Shown here one piece after another: positions 60,759 to 64,000 of a stretch of 64,000 nucleotides of DNA. The notes below the pieces were generated by a model. That model was given only the letters and a program-made list of their open reading frames with translations, was not told the origin of the DNA and did no database searches. Source of the DNA: Deinococcus indicus. Its GTDB lineage: Bacteria; Deinococcota; Deinococci; Deinococcales; Deinococcaceae. A program made the position numbers and the translations under genes. Location of the stretch: NCBI RefSeq assembly GCF_002198095.1, contig NZ_NHMK01000009.1, forward strand, positions 372,001 through 436,000, written 5' to 3'. How positions within the stretch are numbered: position 1 is the stretch's first letter; each line of letters begins with the position of its first letter.

Positions 60759-61783
60759 GCGACCCCCTGCAGACCCGCGATGTGCGCCCGGATGCGGCGC
60801 GTCACGAGGTCCGCGCTGCCCATGCTGCGGCCCATCGCCTGCTCCAGCGCCGCCGTGGGAATCAGGTTCTGCGGCGCGCGCGGGTCCTTGTGCGCGTGAC
60901 TGCCCAGCCGCCCCAGCAGGGTGCCGCTGAGGTTCGCGACCTCGCGCACGGTGGGCGGCAGGAAGTCCGGTTCGGGCGGCGCGTACATCTCCAGGCGCAT
61001 GACGCCGCTCATGGGGTGCTGGTAGAAGGCGGCGCCGGACAGGCGCACGTACCACGTGAAGCGCGTGCTGCGGCCCGTCTCGGATTTCATGTGCAGGATC
61101 GGGGTGCGTTCGCCGGGTTTCAGTTCGCTCAGCAGGCCCACCCGGTCGGCGCTCAGGTACTGCGTCTGCATGGTCTTCACGTACCCGACCACCGCGCCAC
61201 CCAGCGTGGCCCCGCCGCGCCGCAGCGTGCCGTCCTGCAACGTCAGAGAGGTCAGGGCCTCGCGGTCGTCGGTTTCCTCGGTCGGCACCAGCGAGGCGTA
61301 CCCGTGCGAGAGCGTCTGCTCGGCGTCGAGCATCAGGGCCTGGAGGCGGTGCAGCGGCGCCATTGGGTCGGCGCTGTCGGTCGGGACCGGGTGGTACAGC
61401 AGGGTGCCGCTGTGCGGGTCGCGCGGCGAGAGGCTGGTCGGGTCGAGCTTCAGCGCCGGGGCGTGCGCCAGCACCCGCATGGCCCGCACGTCCAGCAGTT
61501 CGGCGGCGCGGGAGCCGTGGGGGCACAGGCTGACCGCGCCGACCACGTACGCACCGAACCCACCCGTTCCGACGTTCCCGTGGTCGTCCTCCACGAACAC
61601 GCGGCCCTCCATGCGGCGTTTGCCGTCCACGACCTGCACGGTGCTCAGCTGGCGGGGAATCGGGCGGGCGGGAATCGCGGCCCAGCGGGGGGTTTCTATG
61701 TCGATCAGGGTGCCGTCGAAGGGGTCGAGGGTCAGCTGGCCGCCCTCGATGTCCACGGGCCAGGGGTCCAGGCGAATACGCAT
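60755..61783 (-). CDS. nurA: NurA nuclease
   Basis: 342 aa from ATG 61783. [17 protein letters not shown] (Asp53) is the NurA metal-binding signature; a second acidic motif lies in [25 protein letters not shown], followed by [10 protein letters not shown]; the barrel ends in [19 protein letters not shown]. It is a 5'-3' exonuclease and endonuclease partner of HerA. It is translationally coupled to herA. TAGAAT lies 7 bases upstream of the ATG. Confidence 0.94.
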
Positions 61784-61790
61784 GCCCGCA

Positions 61791-61796
61791 ATTCTA
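61791..61796 (-). promoter_or_regulatory. Leaderless -10 box of nurA
   Basis: TAGAAT on the minus strand ends 7 bases before ATG 61783. I found no RDRM-like palindrome near it. Confidence 0.6.
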
Positions 61797-61854
61797 CGCG
61801 CCGGACAGAATGTCTGACCGTTGCTATGGTGCGCCGTGGCTCCGGTGACGCGAA

Positions 61855-61888
61855 GGCGCCGCCGGTCCGGGGAAGGACGGGCGGCGCC
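61855..61888 (-). terminator. Hairpin after the CRP-family gene
   Basis: GGCGCCGC (61855-61862) and GCGGCGCC (61881-61888) form an 8-bp stem; no T-tract. It is just beyond the CRP stop codon. Confidence 0.5.
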
Positions 61889-61906
61889 GGTGGAGTGGTG
61901 CGGTGT

Positions 61907-62533
61907 TCAGCCGTGGTAGCCGCTCAGGAGGCGCAGGCCGTCCTCGTCGGTCAGGGTCAGGCAGCGGTAGGCGGGGCTCAGCAGGCCGTCGTCGCGCATC
62001 TCGCCGATCAGTTTGCTGACGCTCTCGCGGGTGGCGCCGGTGCCCTCGGCGATCAGTTCGTGCGTGGCCCGCACGAAACGGGTGCCGTCGCTGTGCGCGC
62101 CGCCCAGGGTGCTGTCCGCGAGGTTCAGCAGGTAGCGGGCGATGCGTTCGCGCAGGTCGCCGTCCTGAATGTGGACGCCGTCGGTCATCATGCGTTGCAG
62201 CTGGGCGCTGAGGCTGCGGGTCAGGTCCCACAGTTCGGCGGCGCTCAGGTGCTGCGGGTGGATGGGGGTCAGGACGGTGTCGGTCAGCGCGACTACCTGA
62301 TGGCCGCGCGTCTGGCCGTGCAGGCATTCCTCGCCGAAGATGTCGCCGGGGCGGATGTGGCGCACGGTCAGGTTGCGGCCCTGCGGGGTGAGGCGCACGG
62401 CGCGCATCAGGCCGCTTTCGAGGCGGTAGAGGCTGGGGGCGCTGTCTCCGGCGTAGTACAGGGTCTGGCCACGGCGCACCGTGCGGTTCAGGTCGTGTGT
62501 CTGGGGCAGGGTGATGGGGGCGAGGTACGTCAT
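61907..62533 (-). CDS. CRP/FNR-family regulator
   Basis: 208 aa from ATG 62533, GGAG upstream. A cyclic-nucleotide-binding fold ([48 protein letters not shown]) with GDIFGEE typical of CRP-like ligand sites is followed by the winged HTH ([30 protein letters not shown], about 155-185). There are no FNR-type N-terminal cysteines. Whether it binds cAMP is not certain. Upstream are a TACACT box and TTGTACAA direct repeats. Confidence 0.93.
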   Translation of the reverse strand: MTYLAPITLPQTHDLNRTVRRGQTLYYAGDSAPSLYRLESGLMRAVRLTPQGRNLTVRHIRPGDIFGEECLHGQTRGHQVVALTDTVLTPIHPQHLSAAELWDLTRSLSAQLQRMMTDGVHIQDGDLRERIARYLLNLADSTLGGAHSDGTRFVRATHELIAEGTGATRESVSKLIGEMRDDGLLSPAYRCLTLTDEDGLRLLSGYHG

Positions 62534-62608
62534 GGTGACTCCTGTTGGGTGCGCCGGTGCGCTGGAGGAATGCGGTGCGTGGGGTTGCGGCCTTCTCTTG
62601 TGGAATGA

Positions 62609-62630
62609 AGTGTACAACCCTTGTACAACC
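62609..62630 (-). promoter_or_regulatory. CRP-gene promoter with TTGTACA direct repeats
   Basis: TGTACAACC occurs at 62611-62619 and 62622-62630, 11 bases apart (one helical turn); TACACT (62614-62609, minus) overlaps the first. Leader about 65 bases. Confidence 0.5.
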
Positions 62631-62646
62631 TTGAAACGTTCGTGGA

Positions 62647-62657
62647 TCACAGTGTGA
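62647..62657. promoter_or_regulatory. Palindrome TCACAGTGTGA
   Basis: A perfect 5-1-5 palindrome upstream of the CRP-gene -10 box. It has CRP-like halves but reversed order, so it may or may not be a regulator site. Bases 62658-62830 show nothing more. Confidence 0.25.
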
Positions 62658-62830
62658 AAAGTAAACCAATGGGTTTCGGCATGTGAGCCGGGCAGCCGTG
62701 CCAGTCAGGCTCCAGCCGCTCAGCATTCCTCACCGGGAGGGGCAGTCGGGGGTACGCTTCCCCCGACGCCACACCTTTCGGCACCGCCGGGGTGCTTCAG
62801 GACTGTCCAACCCCCGACCCTCCCGGACCG

Positions 62831-63766
62831 CTACCCCAGCACGTCCAGGCCGTCCAGTACGACACTCGCGTGCGCCTCGACCGTCAGCGCGTGATCGTGG
62901 TTGTACCCGCCGGCCATCATCGTCACCACGGGCACGCCGGCCGCCCGCGCCCAGCCCAGCACCGCGCGGTTACGCCCGCGCACGCCGTCCAGCGTCAGCG
63001 CGAACCGCCCGAAGCGGTCCCCGGCCAGCACGTCCGCCCCCGCCAGGTACAGCAGCAGGTCCGGCCGGAACGCCTCCAGCGCCGGCAGCACCCGCGAACG
63101 CACCACCGACAGGTACTCGGCGTCCGTCACGCCGTCCCCCAGCCCGATGTCCAGCGAACTGACCTCCTTGCGGAACGGGTAGTTGCGCTCGCCATGCACG
63201 CTCAGCGTGAACGCCCGCGCCTCGGTCGCCAGCAGCGCCGCCGTGCCGTTCCCCTGATGCACGTCCAGGTCCACGACCGCCACCCGCCGCGCCAGCCCGT
63301 CATCCAGTGCGATGCGGGTCAGGATCGCCGCGTCGTTCACCAGACAGAAGCCCTCGGCGCGGTCCTGGAAGGCGTGGTGCGTGCCGCCCGCCAGGTTCGC
63401 GCCCCACCCGACCCGCAGCGCGTCGTGCAGCGCTGCCAGCGACCCGCCCGCCGCCCGGCGCGCCCGCTCGACCACGCCCGGCGACCACGGCAGCCCGAAG
63501 GCGCGTTCCTCGTGCCGGTCCACCTCGCCGCGCCGCCAGCGCCTCAGCCAGTGCGGATCATGCACGCGCGCCGCGTCCGCCCAGCGCAGCGGCGGGGTGT
63601 CCAGCACCGGCAGCAGCGGGGACAGGCGCCGCCGCACCCCCTCGTACTTGTAGTACGGGAAACGGTGCCCGTCCGGCAGCGGAAACCCGTAATCCGCCGG
63701 CGAGTACGCCCGGAACGGATGCCGGATTACCGACGCTGCCGGGAGAAGTTCTGCGGCTTCACTCAC
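62831..63766 (-). CDS. Histone-deacetylase-family (AcuC/Hda-like) amidohydrolase
   Basis: 311 aa from GTG 63766 (CAGACT box 7 bases upstream). The zinc site motifs are present: [21 protein letters not shown] with the HH pair, [12 protein letters not shown] with the Asp-His ligands, [15 protein letters not shown] with the third Asp, and GGYN near the end. It removes acetyl groups from lysines or polyamines or opens other amides. It lies next to the CRP gene on the same strand, 297 bases away. The 5' flank enters a family A repeat at the window end. Confidence 0.92.
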   Translation of the reverse strand: MSEAAELLPAASVIRHPFRAYSPADYGFPLPDGHRFPYYKYEGVRRRLSPLLPVLDTPPLRWADAARVHDPHWLRRWRRGEVDRHEERAFGLPWSPGVVERARRAAGGSLAALHDALRVGWGANLAGGTHHAFQDRAEGFCLVNDAAILTRIALDDGLARRVAVVDLDVHQGNGTAALLATEARAFTLSVHGERNYPFRKEVSSLDIGLGDGVTDAEYLSVVRSRVLPALEAFRPDLLLYLAGADVLAGDRFGRFALTLDGVRGRNRAVLGWARAAGVPVVTMMAGGYNHDHALTVEAHASVVLDGLDVLG

Positions 63767-63848
63767 GCTCCGCAGTCTGCCGCAGCCCGCCCCGCCGCAC
63801 GGCAAGCGAAGCCACAGCCGCGCCCCACCGTCCGTCCGCAGCGGCTCT

Positions 63849-64000
63849 TCATACGGACTGCCGTTTGTTTCGCCAACAATCCGGAAGTTCACCGCCCCTG
63901 CCGGCTCCACGTCCGGAGGGGCGTTTCTCTCCTGCTCTGCGGGGCAGTTCTCCGAGTCGCATCCGCTCGGACCGGGCGGGCTTTGCAGCCCATTCAATCG
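63849..64000 (-). repeat. Family A repeat, copy 5 (cut by window edge)
   Basis: Begins with TCATACGGACTGCCG and contains GCAGCCCATTCAATCG at the right edge. Relative to copy 2 the central stem is disrupted by CGCCCCTGCCGG and an insertion (CTGCTCTGCGGGGCAG) is present, as in copy 1. It continues beyond base 64000. Confidence 0.85.

Noticed and set aside
62647..62657. E. coli-type CRP site
   Set aside because: The halves are in reversed order (TCACA-N-TGTGA, not TGTGA-N6-TCACA), so only a generic palindrome is reported.

Overview
The window is ordinary chromosomal DNA of a high-GC Deinococcus. Evidence: adjacent phytoene desaturase and phytoene synthase genes with a Fur/Mur-type regulator nearby, a NurA-HerA pair, a LysJ-like aminotransferase, very GC-rich third codon positions, and many TANNNT -10 boxes 6-8 bases before start codons, as expected of the leaderless mRNAs known in Deinococcus deserti. 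I see no rRNA, tRNA, prophage, insertion sequence, CRISPR array or composition break. The species cannot be named from this sequence alone. Gene recognition rests on motifs and remembered family features; no database was searched.

Layout. 1-6.3 kb: a WGR/beta-propeller protein cut by the left edge, a winged-helix regulator, a small kinase, OsmC, a siderophore/cobalamin-type binding protein, a lysophospholipase and an astacin-like lipoprotein protease. 6.5-15 kb: crtI, crtB and a methyltransferase; an envelope pair with a holin-like protein; a Fur-family regulator; a second secreted metzincin. 15-31 kb: a SAM riboswitch driving metY-metX, a glycosyltransferase with folD, a TetR regulator with candidate operators, proB, a DOMON-like protein with an EamA transporter, pyrF, DUF1028, an Rrf2 regulator, an LptA-like protein, a cell-wall amidase, malQ and a PduO-type adenosyltransferase. 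31-38 kb: a tightly overlapping minus-strand operon (MocR regulator, lipoprotein, 54-aa lipoprotein, glutathionylspermidine-synthase-like ATP-grasp, K+ channel), transcribed divergently from a GNAT gene, then a DJ-1/PPOX/EamA operon. 38-50 kb: lysJ, VanW, and ilvBN-ilvC and leuA, the last two loci each preceded by a leader peptide and attenuator. 50-64 kb: a phosphatase and phosphoesterase group, a META protein, a DEAD-box helicase, a pseudouridine synthase, two Tat-exported ferritin-like proteins with tatA and an ECF sigma/anti-sigma pair, herA-nurA, a CRP-family regulator and an HDAC-like enzyme.

How the parts work together. Amino-acid biosynthesis (methionine, branched-chain, proline, and lysine or arginine) is spread over the window; three of these loci carry recognisable cis-regulatory RNA (SAM riboswitch, ilv and leu attenuators). 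Envelope functions recur: VanW, amidase, LptA-like, DUF11, META, holin-like, lipoproteins, Tat cargo and TatA.

Most interesting non-coding structure: (a) family A, a repeat of about 140-160 bp in five copies plus a mini-derivative, with terminal inverted repeats and a stem kept by compensatory changes, which supplies a stop codon to crtI and a Shine-Dalgarno to a DJ-1 gene; (b) family B, hairpins built of GGTTGAT units in four copies, each just after a gene; (c) 19 clean leaderless-type promoters, including a divergent pair whose -10 boxes overlap. The best candidate for an under-described system is the MocR/lipoprotein/ATP-grasp/K+ channel operon at 31.1-35.2 kb.
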